Assembly (NCBI GenBank): GCA_028713055.1
Contig: JAQTOX010000008.1
Coordinates: 1 to 42,153 of the forward strand
Direction: 5' to 3'
DNA from: Methylococcales bacterium
Lineage (GTDB): Bacteria; Pseudomonadota; Gammaproteobacteria; Methylococcales; Methylomonadaceae
Length of the DNA stretch: 42,153 nt
Notes under the pieces: model-generated
What the model was told of the DNA's origin: nothing
The model's input: the letters and a program-made list of their open reading frames with translations, nothing else
Databases searched by the model: none
Position numbers and translations under genes: made by a program
In this document: piece after piece, positions 29,585 to 39,156 of the stretch
How positions within the stretch are numbered: the stretch's first letter is position 1
How the letters are laid out: each line of letters starts with the position of its first letter

Positions 29585-29633
29585 TTGAAAAATTTCAAAA
29601 TGATTAACTTATATAAGGTTTGTATTGTATAAG
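29585..29633. promoter_or_regulatory. Palindromic operator candidates before the truncated hemoglobin gene
   Basis: The regulator-hemoglobin spacer has TTGAAA-AA-TTTCAA (29585-29598), CTTATATAAG (29608-29617, perfect palindrome) and GTATAAG (29627-29633), which repeats the half-site of the previous palindrome in inverted form. These are the best candidates for binding by the adjacent winged-helix regulator. Confidence 0.5.
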
Positions 29634-29705
29634 AATTTCTGTTGCTATAAACTGTTTTCGGGTTATTTGGCCCTGACAATAACAATAAATTTTGGAGTTT
29701 AGACA

Positions 29706-30089
29706 ATGAGCGAAACCACAACAAATGCGACTTTATTTGAACAACTTGGTGGCGAAGCAGCGGTAGATGCAGCAGTTGATATTTTTTACCGTAAAGTTTT
29801 AGCCGATTACCGTATCAATCGTTTTTTCAATGGCGTAGATATGGATACGCAAGCCGCTAAACAAAAAGCTTTTTTAACAATGGCATTTGGCGGACCAGCT
29901 AATTACAGCGGTAAAGATATGCGCGAAGGTCATGCCAGATTTGTCAAAATGGGTTTGGATGACAGCCATTTCGATGCGGTTGTTGAAAACTTAGAAGCTA
30001 CTTTGACTGAATTAGGTGTTTCACAGGAATTGATTGCACAAGTGGCGGCAATTGCTGAAACCACCCGCGCCGATGTTTTAGGTAAATAA
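29706..30089 (+). CDS. Group I truncated hemoglobin
   Basis: This 127-residue protein has the 2-on-2 truncated globin fold. It contains LFEQLGGEAAVDAAVDIFY with Tyr28 at B10, MAFGGPANYSGKDM, proximal His76 in REGHARF, and SHFDAVVENL. Group I members bind oxygen tightly and dioxygenate nitric oxide. It has a good ribosome-binding site (GGAG) and is followed after 17 bases by a reductase that could re-reduce it. A divergent cysteine-rich regulator lies upstream. Together they look like a nitric oxide detoxification unit, valuable to a methanotroph because nitric oxide attacks copper and iron enzymes. Confidence 0.92.
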   Translation: MSETTTNATLFEQLGGEAAVDAAVDIFYRKVLADYRINRFFNGVDMDTQAAKQKAFLTMAFGGPANYSGKDMREGHARFVKMGLDDSHFDAVVENLEATLTELGVSQELIAQVAAIAETTRADVLGK

Positions 30090-30106
30090 AAATTAGGTAA
30101 AACATC

Positions 30107-31072
30107 ATGACACGCATTACATTCGATGACCAAACTTTTGTAACTAAAAAAGACGAAACTGTTTTGCACACGTTGTTACGAAATAACATTCAAGTGCCTT
30201 ATGGTTGCAAAGCAGGTGTTTGCCAATCGTGTTTAATGCGATGTCTTGGTAACACACCACCACCTACATCACAGGTCGGTTTAAAAGATACCCAACAAAA
30301 ACAAAATTATTTTTTGGCTTGTTTATGCAAACCTGAAAGCGATATTACTGTTACGTTACCTAATACAGAAAGCTCGTGGCTGGAAGTAGAAGTTATCGAA
30401 AAAATAGAATTATCAACCAACGTTATTTTTCTCAAATTAAAATCAAAAGAACCACTCGCTTTTTTTGCAGGACAATTTGTGAATTTACGCCGTAATAACG
30501 ATGGAGTAATCCGTAGTTATTCAATCGCCAACATTCCAAATGGTTTACACGAATTAGAATTTCATATTCGTATTTTGCCGAATGGACAATTTAGCCGTTG
30601 GGTCGCCGATGAATTGGAAGTGGGAATGCAGTTGAGTTTGTCGCACGCACAAGGCGATTGTCATTATGTCGAGGAAAAGAGTGAACAACCACTGTTACTC
30701 ATCGGAACTGGAACGGGACTTGCGCCGTTGTTTGGAATTATCAAGGATGCGCTTTCACATAAGCATAGCGGCGAAATCCATTTATTTCACGGTAGCCGTA
30801 ACGAATCAGGTTTGTATTTTGAAAACAAATTGCGCGAACTTACACAAAAATATCCCAATTTTCATTACACACCCTGTTTGTCGGGTGAAAATGTTTCTGA
30901 AAAATATGCACAAGGTCGTGCTAATCAAATTGCACTCGAAAAATTTCCAAAATTAAATGGTTGGCGCATATATTTATGCGGTCAACCCGAAATGGTTTTG
31001 CACACTAAAAGAGTTGCATATTTACAAGGTGCATCACTCAAAGAGATTTACGCTGATGCGTTCACATCCTGA
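30107..31072 (+). CDS. Ferredoxin-FAD-NAD(P)H oxidoreductase (reductase partner)
   Basis: This 321-residue protein has an N-terminal plant-type [2Fe-2S] domain (PYGCKAGVCQSC with Cys34, 39 and 42, plus Cys72 or Cys74 in FLACLCKP). A FAD-binding barrel (VIRSYSIANIP) and a NAD(P) domain (LLIGTGTGLAPLFGI, YLCGQPEMV) follow. It resembles reductase components of methane and aromatic oxygenases such as MmoC. Next to a truncated hemoglobin and with no oxygenase nearby, its likeliest job is electron supply to that globin. A terminator follows. Confidence 0.9.
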   Translation: MTRITFDDQTFVTKKDETVLHTLLRNNIQVPYGCKAGVCQSCLMRCLGNTPPPTSQVGLKDTQQKQNYFLACLCKPESDITVTLPNTESSWLEVEVIEKIELSTNVIFLKLKSKEPLAFFAGQFVNLRRNNDGVIRSYSIANIPNGLHELEFHIRILPNGQFSRWVADELEVGMQLSLSHAQGDCHYVEEKSEQPLLLIGTGTGLAPLFGIIKDALSHKHSGEIHLFHGSRNESGLYFENKLRELTQKYPNFHYTPCLSGENVSEKYAQGRANQIALEKFPKLNGWRIYLCGQPEMVLHTKRVAYLQGASLKEIYADAFTS

Positions 31073-31096
31073 AAATTAGTAAACAATTTTACAAAC

Positions 31097-31129
31097 AAAA
31101 AAAGCAAGGTTGTTACCTCGCTTTTTTTT
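31097..31129. terminator. Bidirectional terminator between convergent genes
   Basis: A stem formed by AAAAAGC-A-AGGT and ACCT-C-GCTTTTT has a four-base loop, one internal mismatch, and a long T-run on the plus side. It separates the reductase gene from the EAL-HDOD gene. Confidence 0.75.
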
Positions 31130-31155
31130 GCTTATTAATTTTTGGAGCCTAGAAG

Positions 31156-32352
31156 TTAAACGTTACTCATAACTTTCGTCGCCCAATTGATACTTTCAAT
31201 GTATGTTTCACCGATAATGGATTGATCAACATTACTAAAAGCAATCGCGCCCGTGTCCCAATGCTCGTAATTGAGAACACAGCTCAATGCCTCCCCGCCC
31301 ACGCCTTCATGATGTAAAATTGCGTCAACAATATCATCGCCCAATGGCAATTGAGCTAGCGCATCTTCCAAAGAAATATCTAAAATACTATCTAATGCAG
31401 ATAGCATCCCAATTAAGAAGAAATTTCCTGTTTTTTGCTCCACAATTTTCGCTAATAATTCGCACATCTTGCCACGAATAAGAGCATTTTGCATAACAAC
31501 AACGGGTTTATCTGATAACGCCGACAACATCAAAATGTTAATCCAACGTTTTAATTCATTCATACCCAAATATGTAATTGCCTGATTGATTGATTCAATT
31601 TTGGTCGGAATCGAAAAAAATGCTGAGTTAATATAGTGTAGCAGTTTGTAACTCAAGCCCACATCTTGCGAAATTACTTTTGTTAGCTCTTCAAATTCAA
31701 CGTTAGGATTATTGATGGTCGTTAGCAAACGCACAGCGGCTAATTGATTCACACCCATACGCTTACCTTCAACTAAATTAGGTTTACTGAAAAAGAAACC
31801 TTGAAAGTAATCACAACCTAATTCGCGCAAATACTGATATTCGCTGTGAGTCTCTACTTTTTCAGCCAAAATTTTTAAGTTATACGGTGCAAGCTGAGCA
31901 ATTACTTCGCGCACATTCGCTTCACCCATTTCTAATACATCTAGTTTAATAATATCGGCAAACTCAACTAACGGTTTCCATTGTTCGGTAAACACAAAAT
32001 CATCCAATGCAATCAGATAACCCTGTTGTGACATTTCACGCAAATTGTTAATGACACGCAAATCAATTTTCACATTTTCTAAAACCTCGATAACAATTCG
32101 ATCTTTTGGTAAAGATAACGGTGTTTTTTCTAAAATATTTTGTGTAGTAAAATTGATGAAAGCGCGGTGTTCATCGACAATGTTATTTATACCAACTTCT
32201 ATAATCGTATCGGTGATAATTTGATTCGTCGCCTGCGTTGCCTCGTCTTTGTCGGTAAGGTCAAAACCCTGACCGCGAAATAAAAGCTCGTAAGCATAAA
32301 TATTTAGTTCTCGGTCAAGAATTTGTTGCCGTCCAATAATGAAATCTGCCAT
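31156..32352 (-). CDS. EAL-HDOD (YuxH-type) signalling protein
   Basis: This 398-residue protein has an N-terminal EAL-like domain (YELLFRGQGF in place of the EAL motif, then AFINFT, IVIEVLENV, LDDFVF, IIKLDV and AEKVET). A C-terminal HDOD domain follows from about residue 200 (KVISQDVGLSYKLLHYIN, INQAITYLGMNELKRWI). The Glu and Asp residues of EAL are partly kept, but the signature is altered, so cyclic-di-GMP hydrolysis is doubtful and binding more likely. No partner gene adjoins it. A small inverted repeat (CTGATT/AATCAG, 32395-32410) lies about 50 bases before its start. Confidence 0.88.
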   Translation of the reverse strand: MADFIIGRQQILDRELNIYAYELLFRGQGFDLTDKDEATQATNQIITDTIIEVGINNIVDEHRAFINFTTQNILEKTPLSLPKDRIVIEVLENVKIDLRVINNLREMSQQGYLIALDDFVFTEQWKPLVEFADIIKLDVLEMGEANVREVIAQLAPYNLKILAEKVETHSEYQYLRELGCDYFQGFFFSKPNLVEGKRMGVNQLAAVRLLTTINNPNVEFEELTKVISQDVGLSYKLLHYINSAFFSIPTKIESINQAITYLGMNELKRWINILMLSALSDKPVVVMQNALIRGKMCELLAKIVEQKTGNFFLIGMLSALDSILDISLEDALAQLPLGDDIVDAILHHEGVGGEALSCVLNYEHWDTGAIAFSNVDQSIIGETYIESINWATKVMSNV

Positions 32353-32606
32353 GTTCTTACGTCACTCAAAAAAGTTATAAAACGAAATCCGAATCTGATT
32401 AGTGAATCAGGTTGTGACTTTAATCAGCGGTGAAATTGCCACGCACAAGGCACGTAGCTTGCCGGTAGTATAACTTACATTCATTCATTCATTGATAAAT
32501 CGGCGTGTTTAAAAATACCGCTCACTCCTGTTACACTATGCCTGCTTTTTAGCATTACGTAGAAGAATGCAAGCGAGTATTTTAACCCCAATAATGAGGT
32601 GTTTTT

Positions 32607-33185
32607 ATGTCGAAAATAGTCCATGAAGTATTACTCGCCAATCGTGAGTATTTTACCAATTTTGATAAAAGCAATTTAGCCATGCCGCCAGCGCGGCGAT
32701 TTGCGATTTTGACCTGTATGGATGCGCGACTAGATCCTGCAAAATACGCTGGCTTGAGTGAAGGAGACGCTCATGTTATTCGCAATGCCGGTGGACGTGC
32801 CAGCGATGATGCGATTCGTTCATTAGTAATTTCGTATAAATTACTTGGCACCAGAGAATGGTTTGTAATCCATCATACGGATTGTGGTATGGAAACATTC
32901 ACCGACGAAATTATGCGTGATCTACTTGCCAGCAGTTTAAAAACTGCAAGCATCGATGCCAACGGTTGGCACGATTGCTGTCAAGGTGGTGGCTCGCATG
33001 AAGCGAAACATATTGCCTGGTTGACTATTAGCGATTTGGCACAAAGTGTCGTTGAAGATGTGACTCGCATTAAAAATCATCCGTTAGTTCCTAGTGATAT
33101 ACCGATTTATGGTTATATTTATGATGTCAAAACTGGTGGTCTAACCGAAATTGCTGAAGCTACCCGTATTGGGGCGGCGAGCTAA
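32607..33185 (+). CDS. Beta-class carbonic anhydrase
   Basis: This 192-residue cytoplasmic protein has zinc ligands Cys37 (TCMDAR, with the Asp39-Arg41 dyad), His90 and Cys93 (HHTDCGM), and the structural block [17 protein letters not shown]. It interconverts carbon dioxide and bicarbonate. Compact beta enzymes of this length are common. A spacer of 254 bases before it holds no other gene; it contains short ATTC repeats (32471-32487) and an A/T-rich promoter-like zone. An EamA transporter gene follows 24 bases later. Confidence 0.93.
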   Translation: MSKIVHEVLLANREYFTNFDKSNLAMPPARRFAILTCMDARLDPAKYAGLSEGDAHVIRNAGGRASDDAIRSLVISYKLLGTREWFVIHHTDCGMETFTDEIMRDLLASSLKTASIDANGWHDCCQGGGSHEAKHIAWLTISDLAQSVVEDVTRIKNHPLVPSDIPIYGYIYDVKTGGLTEIAEATRIGAAS

Positions 33186-33209
33186 TTTTGAATCGTCCAC
33201 TTTAAAATA

Positions 33210-34103
33210 ATGCGTATATTTTTAGCTTATTTAACCGTTATTTTATTGTGGGCTACAACACCGCTTGCTATTAAATTGAGTGTTGACGGATTGGGTGTAT
33301 TATGGAGTATCACCTTACGCATGGGTATCGGTACGCTATGTATGGGATTATTATTATGGTTATTCAAAAAACGCCTGCCATTAACTCGTCTTGCTTGCTT
33401 AACTTATGCGGCTGTTTCAGTACAAATTTATGGTGCGATGCTTGTTGTGTATTGGGCCGCACAATTTATTCCATCCGGCTGGATTTCGGTTATTAGTGGA
33501 TTAACACCATTAGTCACCGCAGTTTTCGCCGCGATTTGGCTCAATGAACGTAGCCTAACCGTTGGCAAAATATTCTCCTATCTAATTGGCATTATCGGCT
33601 TACTTGTTATGTTCGGTTCAGCATTGCAATTTGGTTCACAAGCAATACTCGGTGTTATTGGTGTACTAATTTCTATTTCATTGCAGGCTCTTAGTGCGGT
33701 AGGTATTAAACGAATTCGGAGCAAATTACCAGCACTCTCTCAAGTAATGGGTGGTTTGTTATTTTCTCTGCCTTTATATTTTGCTACTTGGGGTGTTCTC
33801 GATGGACAAATTCCAATGCAATTTTCATTGATCAGTTTACTAGCGGTACTGTATTTGGGTGTAATTGCTACACCAGCGGGTTTTATGCTGTATTACTACC
33901 TTTTGTCACAACGTCCCGTCACGCAGGTTTCGCTTATCACATTAATTTGTCCGGTATTGGCACTTTGGCTCGGTCATCGTGTTAATTGTGAACCCATAAC
34001 CTTAAAAATTATAATCGGTACTAGTTTCATTTTATTCGCATTAGTGATTCACAATTTTTTTGACAAGCTTTTTACGCGGGACTCCCGCCATGTGCATCAG
34101 TAA
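33210..34103 (+). CDS. EamA/DMT-family transporter
   Basis: This 297-residue protein has ten predicted membrane helices in two EamA repeats. The typical opening is FLAYLTVILLWATTPLAIKL, and repeat one has FIPSGWISVISGLTPLVTAVFA. Repeat two (FMLYYYLLSQRPVTQVSLIT) ends LICPVLALWLG. The family exports amino acids, nucleotide precursors or other metabolites; the substrate cannot be inferred. It lies 24 bases after the carbonic anhydrase, probably cotranscribed, and converges on the XRE-NBR1 gene with a 60-base gap. Confidence 0.9.
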   Translation: MRIFLAYLTVILLWATTPLAIKLSVDGLGVLWSITLRMGIGTLCMGLLLWLFKKRLPLTRLACLTYAAVSVQIYGAMLVVYWAAQFIPSGWISVISGLTPLVTAVFAAIWLNERSLTVGKIFSYLIGIIGLLVMFGSALQFGSQAILGVIGVLISISLQALSAVGIKRIRSKLPALSQVMGGLLFSLPLYFATWGVLDGQIPMQFSLISLLAVLYLGVIATPAGFMLYYYLLSQRPVTQVSLITLICPVLALWLGHRVNCEPITLKIIIGTSFILFALVIHNFFDKLFTRDSRHVHQ

Positions 34104-34163
34104 TTCTGTCAACATTATTTGATTTAAAAAATGCTGTTTACTCCCCAAATCTAAAGATCGAAA

Positions 34164-34814
34164 TTAAGCCAAAACAACTTGAACGAAGCAAGAAAGTCCT
34201 TCAGTTGCCGCACAGATATTTCCATTCGCGTCTGTCATATTCCAAGAAGATAATGCGTTACAAGGAAAAGCTGGAGCTTTAAATTCAACACTTACCGACA
34301 CAGAATTGCCAACTTTGGTGTTTTTAATAGGTACTTCACGCAATGTCGGTTTTAAACCACGACACGTTGATAAAATTTTGGATTGTGGTGGGACGTAAGA
34401 CGAATCAATTGGTTGATCCATGCAAACTAATTTTCGATTGACCCAAGATTCATCGCTTGTATTTTTAATTTCCCACGTTTTAGTGAAAACATCACCTGCA
34501 ACAACATTGGAATTGTCTAGCATAGTGACATCACGAATGAGCGTCATTTCGGTAACGTAATTCTTCGATTTACCTTCGTTATAGCGTGGAGATTCAACTT
34601 GGTCTAATACCTGACGGAGTAAATAGATAGGATGCACTTGCAATGTATTTGCAAGGTTGACGATGGTTGACAGCTTCGCTTGTTCTGTCGCACCGCTAAA
34701 TAAATCATATAGTGATTGGCGTGAAATATGCGTTTGTTGAGCGAGAGCTGTGATGCTTAAACCTAATTCCTTAGCACGGATTCTAATATATTTGGCAAAT
34801 TTTTCTTTTTGCAT
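34164..34814 (-). CDS. XRE-type HTH protein fused to an NBR1-like Ig domain
   Basis: This 216-residue protein begins with a Cro/C1-type helix-turn-helix (residues 5-62; SITALAQQTHISRQSLYDLF), followed after a short linker by a domain at about 90-214. Features of that domain are VVAGDVFTKTWEIKNTSDES, a W at the following turn, and VSVSVEFKAPAFPCNALSSW, matching the NBR1 four-tryptophan Ig domain that also occurs in bacteria. The HTH implies DNA binding. The Ig part may sense or bind another protein. It is divergent from ftsK and ends near EamA. The role is unknown; a plain regulator of its own promoter is possible. Confidence 0.85.
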   Translation of the reverse strand: MQKEKFAKYIRIRAKELGLSITALAQQTHISRQSLYDLFSGATEQAKLSTIVNLANTLQVHPIYLLRQVLDQVESPRYNEGKSKNYVTEMTLIRDVTMLDNSNVVAGDVFTKTWEIKNTSDESWVNRKLVCMDQPIDSSYVPPQSKILSTCRGLKPTLREVPIKNTKVGNSVSVSVEFKAPAFPCNALSSWNMTDANGNICAATEGLSCFVQVVLA

Positions 34815-34842
34815 AAATGAATGTCTTTAATCCTAAATCTAA

Positions 34843-34883
34843 TGTGACAAATTGAAGTCATAAGATGCCGCAAAACTGTCACA
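34843..34883. promoter_or_regulatory. Inverted repeat upstream of the XRE-NBR1 gene
   Basis: TGTGACA (34843-34849) and TGTCACA (34877-34883) are inverted repeats 27 bases apart in the 220-base spacer between the XRE-NBR1 and ftsK genes. They could bind the XRE protein itself or a CRP-like factor, but the spacing is too wide for a single CRP site. Confidence 0.4.
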
Positions 34884-34987
34884 ATGTCAAAGTGAACTGA
34901 CTTAAAGAGAAATGTTTACGCCTGCGCAACGCTATTTATCAAAAAATTCAAGAAACAAATTTAATGTAAATAATGCGACTATTATTC

Positions 34988-34993
34988 TATAAT
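34988..34993 (+). promoter_or_regulatory. Probable -10 element for ftsK
   Basis: A perfect TATAAT lies 42 bases before the ftsK ATG (35035), with a weak -35 (TGTAAA) at about 17 bases. The ribosome-binding region before ftsK is poor in G. Confidence 0.45.
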
Positions 34994-35034
34994 CATGTTT
35001 TATTTGATAAATTTTAAACAATGGTATTTGAATT

Positions 35035-37545
35035 ATGGCAGCAGTAATGGAAGAAAAAACGTTTCGAGGTTTACGCGAAGTGGCATTATTAAGCGTGATT
35101 GCGGGTGCCTTATTTTTTCTCATTTCGCTCCTCACATTCAATAATGATGACGCAGGTTGGACACATAGTGGTTCAATACAAACTATTTCAAATGCGTGCG
35201 GTGTATTTGGCGCATGGCTATCAGATTTTATGCTTAGTTTTTTTGGACTATGTGCTTATGCTTTCCCGTTTATTGTTGTATGGCAAGGTTATCTCACTTA
35301 CAGTCAACGCCGATTAGAACAATCGCGTATTATGTTGACGTTACATTGGCTTGGCGCGATTGCTACAATTACTTCTGCCGATGCACTATTTAATTTTTAC
35401 CTATTGCACACCGGTATTGAATTACCTCGTAATACTGGTGGTATTTTAGGACAAGAAATCGGAACGTCATTAGCAGTGGCTTTTGGTAATTCCGGCGCAA
35501 CGTTGTTTTTACTGGTCATCTTATTCGCAGGTTTGCGTTTAGTGACTGAAATCTCGTTGCTCGCTGTGTTGGATTTTATTGGTAAACACAGTTTTACGCT
35601 AGCAGGTGCTTTTTATCATAATTTTTTGGAAGTATTACATCGGCATGCACCAAAACCCACCACATTACAATTAGTAAATGAAATTGAAAAACCGGTCATC
35701 CGTAAAAAAAATCCACCTAAAGTAAAACCGGCACCGATTGAAGAGATTGACGAGTGTGAATTAAATTTTGATGAATTACTCGGGGAAATTGAAGCTATTG
35801 AAGAGCTAGTAGCAGAAAAAAAAACTTCAAAAAAACCAAAACTGAAATCTGTACCAGAGCCATTAAACATAGTCGAAAAAATCGCAAAAACTCCACTAAG
35901 TAAAAAGTTCGATAAGCTGGTCGAAACCGTCAAACATGTCAAAGCAGAAGTCATCGAAAAAGTTGAACACGTCGCGGAACAAAATTCCGAGAGAACAGTT
36001 ACTAAAAAATCGCCTGAGAAAAAATCTAAAGTAGTTAGCTATCCCAAAAAAAATAAATTACCAACCCTCGACTTACTCGACGAAATTGACACCAAAGTAA
36101 TCGGTTATTCTGAAACTGATTTACAAGATATGTCACGCCTTGTAGAAGATATTTTGGCAGATTTTAATGTAGCGGTGACGGTAGTAGGATTTCATCCGGG
36201 ACCTGTGATTATACGTTTTGAATTACAACTCGCAGCAGGTGTAAAAGTCAGTCGAATTAGTAGTTTATCTAAAGATTTGGCGCGTTCATTGTCCGTAACG
36301 AGTGTACGAATTGTCGAAATTATTCCAGGCAAACCGGTTGTTGGGTTGGAAATTCCAAACCGTGAACGCGAAATGGTAACGTTGCGCGAATTATTGAAAT
36401 CCACTGCATTTGATAAATCGAAATCCATGCTAACTTTAGCAATGGGTAAAGATATTGCGGGCATTCCAATTTGTGCAGATCTAGGAAAAATGCCGCACGC
36501 ACTCGTTGCTGGTACAACAGGTTCGGGTAAATCGGTTGCCATTAACACCATGATTCTGAGCTTGCTTTATAAAGCGACACCCGACCAAGTACGCTTGATT
36601 ATGATTGACCCAAAAATGTTGGAATTATCGGTTTATGAAGGCATTCCTCATTTACTTACACCTGTCGTAACGGACATGAAAGAAGCGAGTAACGCGCTAC
36701 GCTGGGCAGTCGGTGAAATGGAACGACGTTACAAATTGATGTCAAAGATGGGCGTACGAAATTTAGCGGGTTTCAATCAAGTCATCGAAGATGCAGCGAA
36801 ACGTGGCGAAACAATTCGTGATCCAATGTTCCAAATGATAAACCCACTTGAAGACGACGAAGATTTTCCTACGCTTTCGACCTTAGCAAGTATCGTCATT
36901 GTCATCGACGAGTTGGCAGACATGATGATGATTGTCGGCAAAAAAGTCGAAGAATTGATAGCACGTTTAGCACAAAAAGCACGCGCGGCAGGAATTCATT
37001 TAATTCTGGCAACTCAACGTCCATCAGTTGATGTTTTGACTGGTTTGATTAAAGCGAACGTACCGACACGGATTTCCTTTCAAGTTTCATCGCGAATTGA
37101 TTCGCGTACGATTTTGGATCAAGGTGGTGCAGAAACATTGTTAGGAAATGGTGATATGTTATTTTTACCGTCTGGTACAAGTATTCCGATTCGAGCGCAT
37201 GGCGCGTTTGTCGATGATCATGAGGTACATCGCGTGGTGGAATTCTTAAAACAAACTGGCCCGACAAATTATCTCAAAGAAATTCTCCAAGAAAGTTCTG
37301 ATAGCAGTGACAATTTTGGCGGCGGTAATAGCTACGGTGGCGGTTCTGAATCTGATCCGTTGTATGACGAAGCGGTACGTTTCGTAACTGAATCGCGTAA
37401 AGCATCAATTTCAAGTGTACAACGCCGCTTCAAAGTCGGTTATAACCGCGCTGCATCAATGATTGAAGACATGGAAAATGCTGGCGTAGTCAGTGCGGCG
37501 GAAAATAACGGTACACGCGTTGTTTTAGCTCCGCCAGTCGCTTGA
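35035..37545 (+). CDS. ftsK: FtsK/SpoIIIE-type DNA translocase
   Basis: This 836-residue protein has four N-terminal membrane helices (residues 15-190) and a Glu/Lys-rich linker (about 205-345). The motor domain has Walker [15 protein letters not shown] (about 490-503) and Walker [13 protein letters not shown], followed by [17 protein letters not shown]-terminal winged-helix gamma domain ([20 protein letters not shown]) recognises KOPS-like sequences. It pumps DNA at the division septum and activates XerCD resolution of dimers. The linker is short compared with E. coli FtsK. A terminator lies just after the stop. Confidence 0.96.
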   Translation: MAAVMEEKTFRGLREVALLSVIAGALFFLISLLTFNNDDAGWTHSGSIQTISNACGVFGAWLSDFMLSFFGLCAYAFPFIVVWQGYLTYSQRRLEQSRIMLTLHWLGAIATITSADALFNFYLLHTGIELPRNTGGILGQEIGTSLAVAFGNSGATLFLLVILFAGLRLVTEISLLAVLDFIGKHSFTLAGAFYHNFLEVLHRHAPKPTTLQLVNEIEKPVIRKKNPPKVKPAPIEEIDECELNFDELLGEIEAIEELVAEKKTSKKPKLKSVPEPLNIVEKIAKTPLSKKFDKLVETVKHVKAEVIEKVEHVAEQNSERTVTKKSPEKKSKVVSYPKKNKLPTLDLLDEIDTKVIGYSETDLQDMSRLVEDILADFNVAVTVVGFHPGPVIIRFELQLAAGVKVSRISSLSKDLARSLSVTSVRIVEIIPGKPVVGLEIPNREREMVTLRELLKSTAFDKSKSMLTLAMGKDIAGIPICADLGKMPHALVAGTTGSGKSVAINTMILSLLYKATPDQVRLIMIDPKMLELSVYEGIPHLLTPVVTDMKEASNALRWAVGEMERRYKLMSKMGVRNLAGFNQVIEDAAKRGETIRDPMFQMINPLEDDEDFPTLSTLASIVIVIDELADMMMIVGKKVEELIARLAQKARAAGIHLILATQRPSVDVLTGLIKANVPTRISFQVSSRIDSRTILDQGGAETLLGNGDMLFLPSGTSIPIRAHGAFVDDHEVHRVVEFLKQTGPTNYLKEILQESSDSSDNFGGGNSYGGGSESDPLYDEAVRFVTESRKASISSVQRRFKVGYNRAASMIEDMENAGVVSAAENNGTRVVLAPPVA

Positions 37546-37568
37546 TTACTCAAATAAGTTACAAACAA

Positions 37569-37617
37569 AAATGCCGCTGTTGCGAATTGAAATTCGTGAT
37601 AGCGGCATTTAATATTT
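37569..37617 (+). terminator. Rho-independent terminator after ftsK
   Basis: AAATGCCGCT (37569-37578) and AGCGGCATTT (37601-37610) form a ten-base stem, with an inner CGAATT/AATTCG stem above a small internal loop, followed by AATATTTTTT. It lies 24 bases after the ftsK stop. Confidence 0.88.
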
Positions 37618-37815
37618 TTTAGCATTTTCTACATCCTTTAAGCTAAAACCCAATGCAAATTTTATTGATTCATTACTTATTCTGATATTTTCAGCAATTT
37701 AAAATTGATGAACGCCGTACAAAAAAATTAAGTTTATTCAATTATTAAAAGCTCGTAAGCAATACCGCCTACAATATCCCTCTTTTTTACAAATTCACCC
37801 ACACCTAATTTCATC

Positions 37816-39156
37816 ATGACAGAAACCACTTTTACCCCCACCACAATCACAGAATTATCTGATTTTTTGAGTTTTAATCTACATCCTGCATTACAAACTG
37901 CGCTAATCAAAAACGGTTTTGAAAAACCTACGCCCGTACAGCAACGCACAATTCCAGCGAGTTTAACGCGCCAAAATTTGCTCGTTAGTGCAAAAACTGG
38001 CAGCGGCAAAACCTTAGCATTTTTGTTACCGACGTTACATAACTTACTTATCAATCCAAATTATTATGCCGGAACTCGTGCGTTGGTATTAGTGCCAACG
38101 CGAGAGTTGGCGCAACAAATTTTTTTACAATGCCAACAATTATTGGATGGCACGTCGTTAAACGTAGGATTGATTACGGGTGGTGAAGATTTCAAAAAGC
38201 AGCAAAATATGTTTCGTAAAAACACCGCTGTCATTATCGCTACACCAGGTCGAATCTTAGAATTACTAACACTAGACAATGCGCCATTTGAAAATTTAGA
38301 AACGCTAATTCTTGACGAAGCAGACCGAATGCTCGACATGGGTTTTAGTGAAGACGTGTTAACGATTGCGAAAAACTGTAATGAAAATCGTCAGACGTTG
38401 TTATTTTCGGCAACCTTGACACACGCTGGTGTGTTGAAAATGGCGGATAAAGTTTTAAAAAAATACGAATTGATTGCACTAAATACGTTGCGTGATGAAT
38501 TGCCACACATTCAACAGCAAATCGTTTTAGCTGATGACAACGCACACAAACAACAGTTATTAGCGTGGTTACTAAAAAATGAAACATTTGAAAAAGCTCT
38601 CGTGTTTTCAAATAGCCGTTTGCAAGCCACAGCGTTATGCGATCCATTACGTGCAACGGGTGTTCGCGCCACGGTTTTACATGGTGACATGGATCAAAAA
38701 GAACGGCAGCGTGTCATGAAATTATTTCGTGATGGCGTAGTTAATGTCCTAATTGCGACCGATTTAGCTGCACGTGGTTTGGATATTAAAGGCATTCAAA
38801 TTGTGATTAACTTCGAAGTGCCGCGTAATGGAATTAACTATATTCATCGCATTGGACGCACGGGACGTAGTGATGAAACGGGCTTGACGATTACATTGGT
38901 AAAACATACCGAGTGGAATTTAATGGCGGGGATTGAACGCTTTTTGCGACAAAGTTTCATTCGCCGCAACATCAAAGAATTAGCCGGAAAATATCAAGGT
39001 CCAAAAAAATTAAAAGCGTCTGGAAAAACAGTTGGCGGCAAATCAAAAGTTGAGAAAAAGAAAGAAAAAACTGAAAAAGTAAAAGTCCGCCAACGTGATC
39101 AAAAAAATATCGGCAAACGCCGTGCGCCCACTACTCCAAAAGCAACGGCAGAATAA
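37816..39156 (+). CDS. srmB: DEAD-box RNA helicase, SrmB type
   Basis: This 446-residue protein has the Q motif (FEKPTPVQQRTIP), motif I AKTGSGKT, PTRELAQQ, TPGR, DEAD (LDEADRMLDMG) and SAT, then RGLD and HRIGRTGR in the second RecA domain. The Lys-rich C-terminal tail contains QRDQKNIGKRR, a stretch also found in SrmB. SrmB remodels rRNA in early 50S assembly. Its last 26 bases overlap the convergent ntrB 3' end, so the two messages are complementary there. The spacer from 37618 holds only A/T-rich promoter-like DNA. Confidence 0.88.
   Translation: MTETTFTPTTITELSDFLSFNLHPALQTALIKNGFEKPTPVQQRTIPASLTRQNLLVSAKTGSGKTLAFLLPTLHNLLINPNYYAGTRALVLVPTRELAQQIFLQCQQLLDGTSLNVGLITGGEDFKKQQNMFRKNTAVIIATPGRILELLTLDNAPFENLETLILDEADRMLDMGFSEDVLTIAKNCNENRQTLLFSATLTHAGVLKMADKVLKKYELIALNTLRDELPHIQQQIVLADDNAHKQQLLAWLLKNETFEKALVFSNSRLQATALCDPLRATGVRATVLHGDMDQKERQRVMKLFRDGVVNVLIATDLAARGLDIKGIQIVINFEVPRNGINYIHRIGRTGRSDETGLTITLVKHTEWNLMAGIERFLRQSFIRRNIKELAGKYQGPKKLKASGKTVGGKSKVEKKKEKTEKVKVRQRDQKNIGKRRAPTTPKATAE

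Noticed and set aside
32395-32460. Cyclic-di-GMP riboswitch before the EAL-HDOD or carbonic anhydrase gene
   Set aside because: A GCACAAGGCA stretch and a short hairpin looked promising, but the rest of the conserved core is missing.
32471-32487. ATTC short tandem repeat as a phase-variation tract
   Set aside because: Only about four units, lying well upstream of the coding start and of no clear promoter spacing.
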